Source: DATDAW01 sp036525185 (GTDB taxonomy: Bacteria > Verrucomicrobiota > Verrucomicrobiia > Chthoniobacterales > DASVRZ01). From it: DNA of 64,000 bases. The notes beneath the pieces are model-generated. The model searched no databases and was not told the origin of the DNA. It saw only the letters and a program-made list of their open reading frames with translations. Numbering within the stretch: position 1 is the stretch's first letter; each line of letters begins with the position of its first letter. Location of the stretch: assembly GCA_036525185.1 (NCBI GenBank), contig DATDAW010000002.1:1-64000 (forward strand), given 5' to 3'. This document shows, piece after piece, positions 34,847 through 45,579 of this stretch. The position numbers were made by a program, and so were the translations under genes.

Positions 34847-35821
34847 ATGCGCGCATTTTGGAAGAAAATTCGATATCAGATTGAGCTGGCGGGATTGAAA
34901 TTGGCCGTTTGGCTCATCCCAAAGCTGCCACGATCGGTCTTGCGCAAGTTTGCCGACGTCGCCGGCGATCTGGTTTTCGCACTCGACAGGCACGGACGCC
35001 GTGTTGCGCTCGCAAATCTGGAAGCCGCGTTCGGTGAGAGCCTTACCCTGACTCGAAGACGAAGGATCGCGCGGGATTCGTTCCGGAATCTCGGCAGGGC
35101 GTTTCTCGATTTGTTCTGGGCGCAGAATTTGACTCGGGAAAATTATTCCGACGTGTTGCTGATGACGGGCGCTGAGGAGGCAATGGCGCGGCACAAAAAA
35201 GGTGAGGGGATTATCTTCATCACCCAACACTTTGGGAATTTCGAGTTGATGTCGTTGAGCGTCGGTTTCGCCGGATTCGCGTTTAAGGGTATTGCGCAGA
35301 ACTTCAAAAATGAGGCACTTACGCCGATTTTTGGAAAGCTGAGACAGGTTGCCGGCAACGAAATTATTCCCCAGGAACGTGCCATCCTGCGTCTCCTTCG
35401 CGAGATCAAACGCGGCGGCGCCTGCGGCTTTCTCGTCGATCTCACATTGAGGCTCGACGAGCCGTCCACGCTCATCGATTGCTTCGGGCTCAAGACCAAT
35501 GTCACCATCATCCAGGCGTGGCTTCATAACCGGACAGGCGCTCCCATTTATCCGTTGGCATGCATTCCCCGCGACGACGGACGCTACGAAGTCCGCTTTT
35601 TGCCCGAGCTGAAGTTCGAGCCCGGGGCTACCGAAAAAAATATCGCTCAAGCGTGTTGGGACATTTTTGAGCCGATCATCCGCGAAATGCCCGAGTGTTG
35701 GCTTTGGGCCTACAAGCACTGGCGCTATCGCCCGCGCGGCGAGGAAGGTCGTCGTTATCCCTTCTACGCGAACGAATCCAGGAAGTTCGACAAGCGATTG
35801 GCGGAAGAAGCCAAAACCTAA
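34847..35821 (+). CDS. LpxL/HtrB-type lysophospholipid or lipid A acyltransferase
   Basis: A 324-residue inner-membrane acyltransferase of the LpxL/LpxM family, which adds secondary acyl chains to lipid A precursors. The N-terminus has an amphipathic or membrane helix (LAGLKLAVWLIPKL), then RRVALANLEAAFGE, the HX4(D/E) catalytic motif as ITQHFGNFELMS, GIAQNFKNEALTP and GFLVDLTLRLDEPSTLIDCFG. This supports an LPS-containing outer membrane. It is immediately followed by the lipoprotein L,D-transpeptidase, so both may belong to an envelope operon. The exact acceptor is not determined. Confidence 0.88.
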   Translation: MRAFWKKIRYQIELAGLKLAVWLIPKLPRSVLRKFADVAGDLVFALDRHGRRVALANLEAAFGESLTLTRRRRIARDSFRNLGRAFLDLFWAQNLTRENYSDVLLMTGAEEAMARHKKGEGIIFITQHFGNFELMSLSVGFAGFAFKGIAQNFKNEALTPIFGKLRQVAGNEIIPQERAILRLLREIKRGGACGFLVDLTLRLDEPSTLIDCFGLKTNVTIIQAWLHNRTGAPIYPLACIPRDDGRYEVRFLPELKFEPGATEKNIAQACWDIFEPIIREMPECWLWAYKHWRYRPRGEEGRRYPFYANESRKFDKRLAEEAKT

Positions 35822-35894
35822 AAGCCGAAAACTGGATTTTATTTTGGTTTCCCGACGCCCAAAACGGGTACAACATAGCGGCTCTTACCGTTTC

Positions 35895-36569
35895 ATGAAG
35901 AATATCCTCACCCTCTGTATCGGATCTCTAGTTGGGGTCTTCCTTTTTTCCAGCTGCATGACTTCGAAAATCGGCGGCATTGGCCCGTATGGTTCAAAGG
36001 CCTACAAGCCGAACAATCCCGACGCTGTAAAAGTAAAGGTCTCGTTGGCCAACCAAGCTGTTTACGTCATGGAGGGGAGCCGCCCGCTACTCGTCACGGC
36101 CACTTGTGTTGGCACTCCAGCCAAGCCGACTCCCAAAGGCAGCTTCCGCGTCTACAAGAAGATCAAAGACAAACGGTCCTACTCCTATGGATATTGGGTG
36201 AACAGCGGTGGCCACGGCAAAGCCGGCACATCAGGGCAGTCACCCGGAGCAGGCTATCGTTACGTGGGTTATCCCATGCCATATTGGGTGGAATTCTCAC
36301 CGCAATACGGTTTCCACCAGGGCTGGGTTTGGCCGGTTCCGCGCACCCACGGCTGCCTGCGTCTCCATCACAACGTCGCTCCCAAGTTTTTTGCCCTCGT
36401 GAAAAATGGTACGCCGGTCAACATTGCTCAGACTCAGCCCGAGGATCAGACGCTTGGGAAGGGCCTGAGACGCCCGCACGATTACATGCTCGATGACCCG
36501 CCCATTTCGGTAATGACATCGGCCAGGGTCTTCCAGACGCCCACCGCGCCACTTTTCGAGAGCGAGTAA
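35895..36569 (+). CDS. Lipoprotein with L,D-transpeptidase (YkuD) domain
   Basis: From ATG 35895 (MKNILTLCIGSLVGVFLF) the protein has 224 residues: a lipoprotein signal peptide with lipobox FSSC (Cys21), a YkuD core starting VKVSLANQAVYVMEGSRPLLV, and the catalytic RTHGCLRLHHN with Cys154. It should be anchored in the envelope and act on peptidoglycan cross-links or lipoprotein attachment. An unusual C-terminal extension of about 55 residues follows the catalytic Cys. It lies 74 bases after the acyltransferase and 7 bases before ispH. The earlier in-frame ATG at 35667 is inside the acyltransferase gene and is rejected. Confidence 0.88.
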   Translation: MKNILTLCIGSLVGVFLFSSCMTSKIGGIGPYGSKAYKPNNPDAVKVKVSLANQAVYVMEGSRPLLVTATCVGTPAKPTPKGSFRVYKKIKDKRSYSYGYWVNSGGHGKAGTSGQSPGAGYRYVGYPMPYWVEFSPQYGFHQGWVWPVPRTHGCLRLHHNVAPKFFALVKNGTPVNIAQTQPEDQTLGKGLRRPHDYMLDDPPISVMTSARVFQTPTAPLFESE

Positions 36570-36575
36570 ACCCCA

Positions 36576-37832
36576 ATGCCTGCCCCCGCACATGAAACCG
36601 TGCCGGCGCCAGTGGCGCCGGCCAGTAAACGCGTGAATCTGCGTACCCCGGAAGTCATGGCTGTCGTCCAGGCCCAGGTGGAGCAGCATTACAAAAGTGA
36701 AATCGTGGATCGATTACGCGGGCACGGTGGCAACCTGACGGTGGGCCCGCTTACGGTCGCCCTGGCGCGGGAATTTGGCTTTTGTTACGGCGTGGAACGT
36801 GCCATCGATCTTGCCTACGCTGCACGTAAGGTATTTGCGGACAGCAACTTGTTTATCCTCGGCGAAATTATTCACAACCCCGAGGTCAATGAACAGATCC
36901 GCAGTTTCGGTATCAAAAATCTGATTGGCCAAAGCAAGGAAGCCGATCTTGCCGACCTCGGTCCGGATGACGTCGTCATTGTTCCCGCGTTTGGAGCGGA
37001 AGTCGCCACCGTCGCGGCAATCAAGTCGAAAGGTTGCCAGATCGTGGACACCACTTGTGGCGACGTGATGAGCGTCTGGAAACGGGTCCGGCAGTACGCC
37101 ACGGAATCCGTCACATCGATCATTCACGGGAAAGCCGGCCACGAGGAAACCCTTGCCACCGCCTCACATGCGCTTGGACGCAATGGCAATGGCCATTACC
37201 TCGTCGTCCTGACGCTGGCAGATACGGATTACGTTTGCGATTACATCCGGAACGGCGGCGATCGCGCGGCATTCCTGAAGAAATTTCAGGGAGCTTATTC
37301 TCCGGGATTTGATCCCGATCAGCATCTGAAATCCGTCGGTGTTGCCAATCAGACGACGATGCTTCGCGGCGAAACCGAAGAAGTCCAGCGCCGGATCCGG
37401 CAGGCTATTCAAGATCGTGACGCCTGCAAGTTCCCGGATAGCACGCAAAATTTCCGCTTCTTTGACACCATCTGCGGTGCCACGCAGGAGAGGCAGGACG
37501 CACTCAACGACTTGCTCACGCAACCTCTCGATTTGCTTCTCGTTGTCGGCGGATACAACTCGTCCAACACGACGCATCTCGCGGAGATCGGCGAGCAAAA
37601 AGTGGCGACCTATTTTGTAAGAAACGCGCGTTGTTTGACTTCTGACAAACAAATTGCGCACTACGACCTGCATCAGAAGCGGGAAATTATCAGCGAGGGC
37701 TGGTTGCCTGAAACTCCGGTTAAAGCGGGGATCACCGCTGGCGCATCCTGTCCGAATAACCTAATCGAGGAAGTGATCCTGCGACTCTACGAATTGAAGG
37801 GTATTGGGCGGGAGCAACTTCTCGCCGCATAG
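36576..37832 (+). CDS. ispH: 4-hydroxy-3-methylbut-2-enyl diphosphate reductase, long form
   Basis: Last enzyme of the MEP pathway, a 4Fe-4S protein reducing HMBPP to IPP and DMAPP. Cluster cysteines are seen in FGFCYGVERA (Cys70), DTTCGDVMSV and ASCPNNLIEEV, with the catalytic region FDTICGATQERQDAL and GGYNSSNTTHLAEI. At 418 residues it is about 100 longer than E. coli IspH and resembles the long cyanobacterial and plant-type proteins, with an N-terminal extension and an internal insert after the second Cys. It starts 7 bases after the L,D-transpeptidase stop. The first pathway enzyme, Dxs, is at the window end. Confidence 0.94.
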   Translation: MPAPAHETVPAPVAPASKRVNLRTPEVMAVVQAQVEQHYKSEIVDRLRGHGGNLTVGPLTVALAREFGFCYGVERAIDLAYAARKVFADSNLFILGEIIHNPEVNEQIRSFGIKNLIGQSKEADLADLGPDDVVIVPAFGAEVATVAAIKSKGCQIVDTTCGDVMSVWKRVRQYATESVTSIIHGKAGHEETLATASHALGRNGNGHYLVVLTLADTDYVCDYIRNGGDRAAFLKKFQGAYSPGFDPDQHLKSVGVANQTTMLRGETEEVQRRIRQAIQDRDACKFPDSTQNFRFFDTICGATQERQDALNDLLTQPLDLLLVVGGYNSSNTTHLAEIGEQKVATYFVRNARCLTSDKQIAHYDLHQKREIISEGWLPETPVKAGITAGASCPNNLIEEVILRLYELKGIGREQLLAA

Positions 37833-37960
37833 CCGGCACTCAGCTCTTTAGGTCGGGCCTTAAACGCTCTATCTGAAGAAAAGGCGGGAAGGCTCGCGCA
37901 TCTTCCATCTTCTTCGAATGCGGCTGGAAGCTGCTTCTGCTCGTCTGTAAGTTTGGCGGT

Positions 37961-38419
37961 GTGAGCGCGACACGGAGCCAGAGCCAGCGATATCTCATCG
38001 TGGATGGGCATTCCATGATCTTCGCGTGGCCCGACCTTCGTGCCCGGCACTTGCGCCGGATGGCATCCGCCCGCGAGGAACTCGTCCGCCGGCTTACCGC
38101 GTACCAGGATTTTTCTGGCGTTCGTGTCGTCGCAGTGTTCGATGGACAGGGAGTAACGATCACCGAGGATACGCGCCCGGGCGGCATCCAGGTATTTTAT
38201 TCGCGCAGCGGGCAGACTGCGGATTCCATTATCGAACGGCTCGTTGCCAAATACGCGGCGATCCATTCGATCACCGTCGCCACTGCTGACAGGGCTGAAC
38301 GCCAGACAGCGATTTCTTTTGGTGGCGAAACGATTTCGGCGGAGGGACTGCGCGATTTGTTGGCTCGTGTCGAGGCGGAGGGTACGAGAGAAATTCGCAG
38401 ACGCCGCTCCAACGAATAG
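37961..38419 (+). CDS. NYN-domain (YacP-like) predicted RNase
   Basis: A 152-residue PIN-like NYN domain protein. Acidic metal-binding positions fit the family: YLIVDGHSMIFAWPDL near the N-terminus, VVAVFDGQG in the middle, and SGQTADSIIERLVAKY then ITVATADRAERQTA toward the C-terminus. YacP/Rae1 homologues in Bacillus cleave mRNA on the ribosome. A similar RNA-processing role is plausible but unproved here. Translation starts at a GTG. The next gene begins 110 bases after its stop on the same strand. Confidence 0.85.
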   Translation: MSATRSQSQRYLIVDGHSMIFAWPDLRARHLRRMASAREELVRRLTAYQDFSGVRVVAVFDGQGVTITEDTRPGGIQVFYSRSGQTADSIIERLVAKYAAIHSITVATADRAERQTAISFGGETISAEGLRDLLARVEAEGTREIRRRRSNE

Positions 38420-38528
38420 CGGAGCCATTAAGTATGAGGTGGTATCAGGCGGCAATCGGGACCTTTCTGAAATCCGAAATGGAACTGGCGTGACGAATAG
38501 CATCCGGCGAACGTATAGACTTGCGGCA

Positions 38529-40745
38529 ATGGAAAAGCGTGTTCCCCCGTTTCCCTGGTCATTGGAACTGATCCGCTGGGTGCTGTCCCGGTTTGTTTAT
38601 CGCGTTAAGACGCTCGGTGTAGAGAATCTTCCATCTCAAGGCCCCGTCCTACTCGTGCCGAATCACATGACCTATGTGGATGCCGTCGTGCTCCAACTGG
38701 CCTGCCCGCGCCCGGTGCGTTTTCTCGTTTTCAAAGGCATCTACGAAATCAAATGGCTGAATCCGATCTTCAAATGGGTCCGTGCCATCCCGATTTCCGG
38801 CGCTCGCGCCAAAGAAGCCATCGAAAGTGCCGTCGAGAGACTCAGAGAAGGCGAAGTTGTCTGCATTTTTCCCGAAGGGGAGCTGACTCGCTCGGGCTCC
38901 CTGCTCAAGCTCAAAAAAGGCTTTGAGCTCATCGCCCGGAAAGCGGATTGCCCGGTGGTTCCCGTTTGGCTCGACCGACTTTGGGGATCGATTTTTTCCT
39001 TCAAGGGCGGCAAATTTTTCAAAAAATTTCCGAAGCGTATTCCTTATCCGTGCCTGGTCGCTTTCGATCATCCGCTTCCGCCCGAAAAAGCGGACGTGGC
39101 GGTGGTTCGGGAGCGCCTCCAAATCCTCGGCGAGCGGGCCTACCAGGAACGCCCGGAATTGCGCGGCCATCTTGCTGCGGCGTGCATCGGCGGGTTGCGC
39201 AAACACCGGCGCGACGTCTCCATCATCGACGGAATGGACCACACGTCGCTCACGCGCGGGACACTTCTCGCCGCCGGCATCGCGCTCAGCCGCTACATCA
39301 AGCGCGAAATACCAGCCAAACGCGTTGCCGTTATCCTGCCCTCCAGCAAAGGCGCTGTCGTTGCCAATCTCGCCACGGTGCTCGCTGACAAAGTGCCGGT
39401 CAACCTGAACCTCACCGCAGGACGTTCCGCCCTCCAATCCGCCATCGATCGCGGTGACATCGACACGGCATTCTCCGCCGCGCTCGTCCGCAAGCGCTTC
39501 AAGGAAATTCCGTGGCCGAAAAAGACGCTGAATCTTGAAGAAGTGATGCCGCATTTGAAGCCGCACATCATCGCATGGCGGGTGCTCATCGAGATTTTGC
39601 CCACGTGGTTTCTCTGCTGGGCCCTGGGAATTCCGAAAACGGGCGATCGCAAGGAAGCTGTTCTGCTTTTTACGAGCGGAAGCTCCGGCGAACCGAAGGG
39701 CGTCGTCCTTAGCCACCGTAATCTGCTCGGCAACGTGGGGCAGTTTACGTCCATGGTCAGCCTCGGACGCGGCGCTGGGATTCTCGCGTCGCTGCCGTTT
39801 TTTCATAGCTTCGGTTGCACGGTGACGCTGTGGTTTCCCATTATCGAAGGCTACCGAGCCATCACGTGTGTCTCGCCGCTCGACATTGGGAAAAGCATCG
39901 AGCTCATCGAACGCTACAATGTCGTCTTCGTTTGTTCGACACCGACATTCCTGCGCGGTTACCTACGCAAAGCGACGCCGGAGCAAATCAAATCTATCCG
40001 GCTCCTCGTCACCGGGGCGGAGAAGTTGCCGAATGAACTCGCGCTGCATTTCGAGAAAACCCTCGGCATCCCCGTTATGCAAGGCTACGGCCTCACGGAA
40101 ACGTCGCCGGTCGTCAGCACGAACCTGCCTGACCCGCTGCCGTCACGTCCGAACGACACTGTCCAGCCGTCGAACCGCCTTGGTTCGGTGGGCAAACTGG
40201 TCGCCGGGCAAGCCGTCCGCATCACTGATCCCGACACCGACGAGCCGCTCTCCATCCACGAAACCGGCATGTTGTGGTTGAAAGGACCAAACATTTTCGA
40301 AGGTTACCTGCACGATCCTGAGAAAACCGCGGGCGTTTTGAAAGACGGCTGGTTCCGCACCGGAGACCTCGGTCGCATGGACGAAGACGGATTCCTCTAT
40401 ATTGAGGGGCGCCTATCCCGTTTTTCCAAGATCGGCGGTGAAATGGTGCCGCACGAAACCGTCGAATCAGCAATCGGCGAAGTCATGTCCATCGACCCTT
40501 CCGGCGAACGCAGAATCGCTATCGGCTCCATTCCCGACGAAAGCAAAGGCGAAGCCCTCGTCTTGCTAACCACCGTCCCCATCGATTCGACCGAGCTCCG
40601 AAAAAAACTCAACGACATGGGCATCCCAAATCTCTGGGTCCCCAAAATCATCTCGCAAGTCGAAACAATCCCTGTCCTGGCTACTGGAAAGCTGGATCTC
40701 GCCGGGGTGAAAGCCCTCGCCGACGCGGCCATCAGAACGGGATAG
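38529..40745 (+). CDS. Bifunctional acyltransferase / acyl-ACP (acyl-CoA) synthetase, Aas-like
   Basis: A 738-residue fusion from ATG 38529 (MEKRVPPFPWSLELIRW). Residues 20-220 are a PlsC-type 1-acyl-glycerophosphate acyltransferase with HX4D in VPNHMTYVDA (His46, Asp51) and FPEGELTRSG. Residues 230-738 form an AMP-binding acyl-activating enzyme with LLFTSGSSGEPKGVV, MQGYGLTETSPVV, GWFRTGDLGRMDEDGFLYI and the C-terminal Lys in VLATGKLDLAG. E. coli Aas has this architecture and recycles 2-acyl lysophospholipids. No MFS lysophospholipid flippase domain (LplT) is attached, unlike some fused homologues. The upstream frame to 38244 overlaps the NYN gene and is rejected. Confidence 0.9.
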   Translation: MEKRVPPFPWSLELIRWVLSRFVYRVKTLGVENLPSQGPVLLVPNHMTYVDAVVLQLACPRPVRFLVFKGIYEIKWLNPIFKWVRAIPISGARAKEAIESAVERLREGEVVCIFPEGELTRSGSLLKLKKGFELIARKADCPVVPVWLDRLWGSIFSFKGGKFFKKFPKRIPYPCLVAFDHPLPPEKADVAVVRERLQILGERAYQERPELRGHLAAACIGGLRKHRRDVSIIDGMDHTSLTRGTLLAAGIALSRYIKREIPAKRVAVILPSSKGAVVANLATVLADKVPVNLNLTAGRSALQSAIDRGDIDTAFSAALVRKRFKEIPWPKKTLNLEEVMPHLKPHIIAWRVLIEILPTWFLCWALGIPKTGDRKEAVLLFTSGSSGEPKGVVLSHRNLLGNVGQFTSMVSLGRGAGILASLPFFHSFGCTVTLWFPIIEGYRAITCVSPLDIGKSIELIERYNVVFVCSTPTFLRGYLRKATPEQIKSIRLLVTGAEKLPNELALHFEKTLGIPVMQGYGLTETSPVVSTNLPDPLPSRPNDTVQPSNRLGSVGKLVAGQAVRITDPDTDEPLSIHETGMLWLKGPNIFEGYLHDPEKTAGVLKDGWFRTGDLGRMDEDGFLYIEGRLSRFSKIGGEMVPHETVESAIGEVMSIDPSGERRIAIGSIPDESKGEALVLLTTVPIDSTELRKKLNDMGIPNLWVPKIISQVETIPVLATGKLDLAGVKALADAAIRTG

Positions 40746-40872
40746 CTGAAGGGGAAGAGGAGCGGAATCTGGAAAATTTTTCTGTATTCCCTCCTTCTTT
40801 GTCGTTAGTCCAGAGACGTTTACGTCAGCGATTGGCAATTGCAGTTGGCCAGACAGTTAACCCTTCGCGCTT

Positions 40873-43257
40873 ATGCACTTCCACAAATACCCCTACGCTG
40901 CCAATTTCGAATTTGTCTCACCGGTTAGTCCCGGGCGCCCGATAAAAACACGCAAAGGAATTTACGAACTGTCGGTCCGGGCGGCGGCAAATGACGTGTA
41001 TCACTTGCGCGTTTCGGGGAAGGATTTGTGGAGTACGAACGATTCCCAAGCGGGACTGACTTTCCCGAAATCGAAGAAAGGCTTTGCCGGGATGGACACA
41101 CAGCTGGACTTCGAAGAAGACGGTGCGTTCAAACTTAAGCATTCGTCGGGAAAGACATTGCTGGAATCACTGCCCGGACGATTTTTCGGTCAATCGGGAA
41201 CGGCGTCGATCTTCGAGCTGGTCCATGAAAAGGATGACCACTTTTACGGGATGGGCGCCAAATGGACGGGGCTGGAACACTCCGGCAAAACGACCAAATT
41301 TTGGAACACAGATGTTTGGGCCGATTTTAACCGGGCGTCGTTTGTCGATGGCAAGCCGGATCCAGACCCGGTTTACGTGTCCATTCCCTATCTAATTATC
41401 AACCGAGGGGGCACATGGCTTGGGCTATTGCTCGACAATCCGCACGCGACGTTCATCAACACCGGGTCGAAGGCGTCCATAGCAGGGCAACTTGAAGTTT
41501 TTACGACAGAAGCCATTGCGGCTCAGTCTGGCCCAAAGCGTTTTGCGGGTGTGTTTCACCTTGGTGCGGAGCAGGGGCAACCAAACTTGTATGTGCTCTA
41601 CGGTCCGACATTGCCGGAATTGACCCGGAAACTTCAGGTGCTCATTGGCACGACGCCGCGTCCACCGGCGTGGGCGTTGGGTTATCACCAGTGCCGCTGG
41701 GGTTACCAGTCGGACAAGGATTTGCTATGGCTCGACGGCGAGTTTCGCAAGCATGGCATTCCGGTAGACGGGTTGTGGCTGGATATCGACTACATGGAGG
41801 GCTATCGCGTTTTTACGTTCGGAAAAAAGAATTTCCGCGATCCGGCAAAGGCGATTGCGCGCGTGAACAAGCTTGGACGAAAAGTTGTGCCCATCATCGA
41901 CCCAGGCGTGAAACATGAGGAGGGCTATCCGGTTTACGAGAGAGGCAAGGCGGCGGGTGGCTATTGCCTGAATCCGCAGGGCGGTGAATATGTCGGGCTC
42001 GTCTGGCCCGGAGAAACGGTTTTTCCCGACTATTCCACTCCAGCAGGGCGCGCATGGTGGGCATCGGAGGTGGCGGATTTTGGGCGACTCGGAATTTTCG
42101 GTGCGTGGCTGGACATGAACGATCCGGCGACGGGTGCGGTGGACAATCAGGACATGCTCTTCGATCGGGGACGCAAGAGCCATAGCACGTATCACAACCA
42201 ATACGCGCTCGGGATGGCGCAGGCGACGCGCGAGGGTTTTCTGGCGGCACATCCGGAAGAAAGGCCGTTCCTGCTCTGCCGCTCGGGTTACATCGGCTCG
42301 AATCGTCACACAGCGGTTTGGACAGGCGACAATTTCAGCAATTATCACCACCTTAAAAACAGCATCGCGACGACCCTGAACCTGGCGCTCTCCGGCATCC
42401 CATTCAACGGCCCCGATGCGGGCGGTTTCGGCGGCGACACGACGCCGGAATTGATGCGCGATTGGTTCAAGGCTGGCTTTCTGTTTCCGGTGTTGCGCAA
42501 CCACTCGATCACCGGGTCGCGTCAGCAGGAGCCATGGGCGTTCGACAATGCGACGCTCAAAGTGCTGAAGCGGTTCATCCAACTGCGCTACCGATTTCGT
42601 CCGTATCTTTACAATCTGTTCATCGAACACGAACGAACCGGTGAAGCGATTCTGCGACCATTGTTCTACGATTTTTCCGAAACGCCTGAAGCGCCTTTGG
42701 CGTTGGTGGACGACCAGTTTCTGGTCGGGGCGAGTGTACTGCAAGCGCCGTTCGTCGTCGAAAATCAGACGTCGCGTCGGGTTGTCCTTCCTGCGGGTAT
42801 CAAGTGGTTCGACCTCTCAAGCGGCGCCTGGCTTGATGACGGGCAAACATTGGAAGTGACCGCCAGGTTGAATGTTACGCCGATCTACATCCGCGACGGC
42901 TCGATCCTTCCGCTGGCCCGATTGAAACCGGAAGACCATATGTTTTCAGGCGCAAAGGTGGATTTTCACATCTTTCTTGCCGACGACGGCAAAGCCTCTG
43001 CCCGCTACGTTTTCGACGACGGCAAATCTTTCGCCTACGAATCCGGCCACTTCTCCGAGGTGGAAATTATTGCCGAACGGACCGGCGCCTCGCTGGCTAT
43101 CTCGACCACGTTGCTTCACGACGTTTTTGGGCCCGGCGATTTCACCTTCTCCACGCTGCCTGGGATCCGCAAAGTGACCATCAACGGCAAACCGGCGGAG
43201 GCGATCCCTGCGCAAGGCATTCCGCTTGGCACGAAGGATTTACGCTGCTGGCGATAG
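40873..43257 (+). CDS. Glycoside hydrolase family 31 (alpha-glucosidase/alpha-xylosidase type)
   Basis: A 794-residue retaining glycosidase. The N-terminal beta-sandwich is followed by the (beta/alpha)8 barrel with GLWLDIDYMEGYRVFTF, the nucleophile Asp414 in GAWLDMNDPA, the acid/base Asp486 in WTGDNFSNYHH, and FNGPDAGGFGGDTTPELMRDW, then the LRNHSITGSRQQEPW stretch typical of alpha-glucosidases. C-terminal beta domains include DGSILPLARL. No signal peptide is seen, so it probably acts on imported alpha-linked oligosaccharides. It converges with the Uma2 gene; their 3' ends overlap by 18 bases. Confidence 0.93.
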   Translation: MHFHKYPYAANFEFVSPVSPGRPIKTRKGIYELSVRAAANDVYHLRVSGKDLWSTNDSQAGLTFPKSKKGFAGMDTQLDFEEDGAFKLKHSSGKTLLESLPGRFFGQSGTASIFELVHEKDDHFYGMGAKWTGLEHSGKTTKFWNTDVWADFNRASFVDGKPDPDPVYVSIPYLIINRGGTWLGLLLDNPHATFINTGSKASIAGQLEVFTTEAIAAQSGPKRFAGVFHLGAEQGQPNLYVLYGPTLPELTRKLQVLIGTTPRPPAWALGYHQCRWGYQSDKDLLWLDGEFRKHGIPVDGLWLDIDYMEGYRVFTFGKKNFRDPAKAIARVNKLGRKVVPIIDPGVKHEEGYPVYERGKAAGGYCLNPQGGEYVGLVWPGETVFPDYSTPAGRAWWASEVADFGRLGIFGAWLDMNDPATGAVDNQDMLFDRGRKSHSTYHNQYALGMAQATREGFLAAHPEERPFLLCRSGYIGSNRHTAVWTGDNFSNYHHLKNSIATTLNLALSGIPFNGPDAGGFGGDTTPELMRDWFKAGFLFPVLRNHSITGSRQQEPWAFDNATLKVLKRFIQLRYRFRPYLYNLFIEHERTGEAILRPLFYDFSETPEAPLALVDDQFLVGASVLQAPFVVENQTSRRVVLPAGIKWFDLSSGAWLDDGQTLEVTARLNVTPIYIRDGSILPLARLKPEDHMFSGAKVDFHIFLADDGKASARYVFDDGKSFAYESGHFSEVEIIAERTGASLAISTTLLHDVFGPGDFTFSTLPGIRKVTINGKPAEAIPAQGIPLGTKDLRCWR

Positions 43258-43893
43258 CTGTTTTCGAAGTTCGGCCTCGTCAAAAAAGGCCAGGACCGGC
43301 GGCTCGAATCCGGGGAGAACCTCACACAACAACGTCCCGTGCGTGAGTTTTTCTTTTAAGACAAAGGCCTTCCCATCGTTCGGCAAAACATATTGCTCGA
43401 CCCATTCCCGGTCGGCATCGACGATCCAGTATTCTCTCACTCCGTGAGCCGCGTAGTCTTCGAATTTTACTCCGCGATCGCGCCCTTCCGTGCTGTCGCT
43501 CAACACTTCCACCACCAAATCCGGAGCTGGAAAACGCGTTTTGCCCGGGGTGAAGGTCGCAGATTTTTCAGGTCCAAAATAGAGGATATCCGGTTCGTAG
43601 TCGTTTCGGGTGAGTGACACGAGGCATTTTTCGGTAAAGACTTCGCCTGCCTCTTGCATCGTGACATGCCACGTGAGTAGGAAGCTGATATTTTTCGTGA
43701 CCCGCAAGTGTTGCGCTCGAACCGGTGAATGCATGATGACGTCGCCGTCGATAAACTCGGCCTTCACTTCATCCGTCAAGTCGTCGATGAATTTTTGCCG
43801 GCGAATTTCCTCTTCCGCCACGACCTGCGCCAGGCTGCGGGCAAGTTCAGGAAGACGCGGTGATTTCAAGAGCGGTTCCAGCAAGCTGTCCAT
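43240..43893 (-). CDS. Uma2-family (DUF820) putative restriction-endonuclease-fold protein
   Basis: A 217-residue protein with the PD-(D/E)XK-like Uma2 pattern: KAEFIDGDVIMHSPVRAQH, the acidic NDYEPDILYFGP, PAPDLVVEVLSDSTEGRDRGVKFEDYAAHGVREYWIVD, in which the Asp and the Glu-x-Leu-Ser region match the nuclease core. These genes are abundant in cyanobacteria, Planctomycetota and Verrucomicrobiota, and their biological role is not settled. An N-terminal helical extension of about 35 residues precedes the core. It is divergent from pncB across 110 bases. Confidence 0.9.
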   Translation of the reverse strand: MDSLLEPLLKSPRLPELARSLAQVVAEEEIRRQKFIDDLTDEVKAEFIDGDVIMHSPVRAQHLRVTKNISFLLTWHVTMQEAGEVFTEKCLVSLTRNDYEPDILYFGPEKSATFTPGKTRFPAPDLVVEVLSDSTEGRDRGVKFEDYAAHGVREYWIVDADREWVEQYVLPNDGKAFVLKEKLTHGTLLCEVLPGFEPPVLAFFDEAELRKQLSPAA

Positions 43894-44003
43894 TTCGGAA
43901 AGGTATCATAAGGGCTTCCAGGCTCCCCTATTGAAATTGTTGTATTAAAAAACCTGCGTCCCAGCCTGTATCATAGTGTAAGCAAAACGGATCAACGTTT
44001 CCG

Positions 44004-45463
<1,460 letters not shown>

Positions 45464-45470
<7 letters not shown>

Positions 45471-45568
45471 CGAATCACCAATGACGAATGAAAACATCGA
45501 AACAGCAGTCGCTCCGCCAAAGAGTCATTAGACATTCAAGACATTCGCCATTGGTCATTCGTCATTCC
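45464..45568. repeat. Inverted repeat, AATGACGAATG type, at the pncB-nadE junction
   Basis: Arms 45464-45490 and 45542-45568 are 27 bases each and match as inverted copies with two mismatches. Each arm reiterates AATGACGAAT and ACCAATG words. The spacer is 51 bases. The pncB stop codon is inside the 5' arm and nadE starts 11 bases after the 3' arm. Confidence 0.85.
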
Positions 45569-45579
45569 TTATTTCCAGC

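Noticed and set aside
38649..39806. 385-codon frame antisense to the Aas-like gene
   Set aside because: Low-complexity basic translation opposite a strongly supported coding region.
41725..42744. 339-codon frame antisense to the GH31 gene
   Set aside because: Opposite the catalytic barrel of GH31; no recognisable domain.
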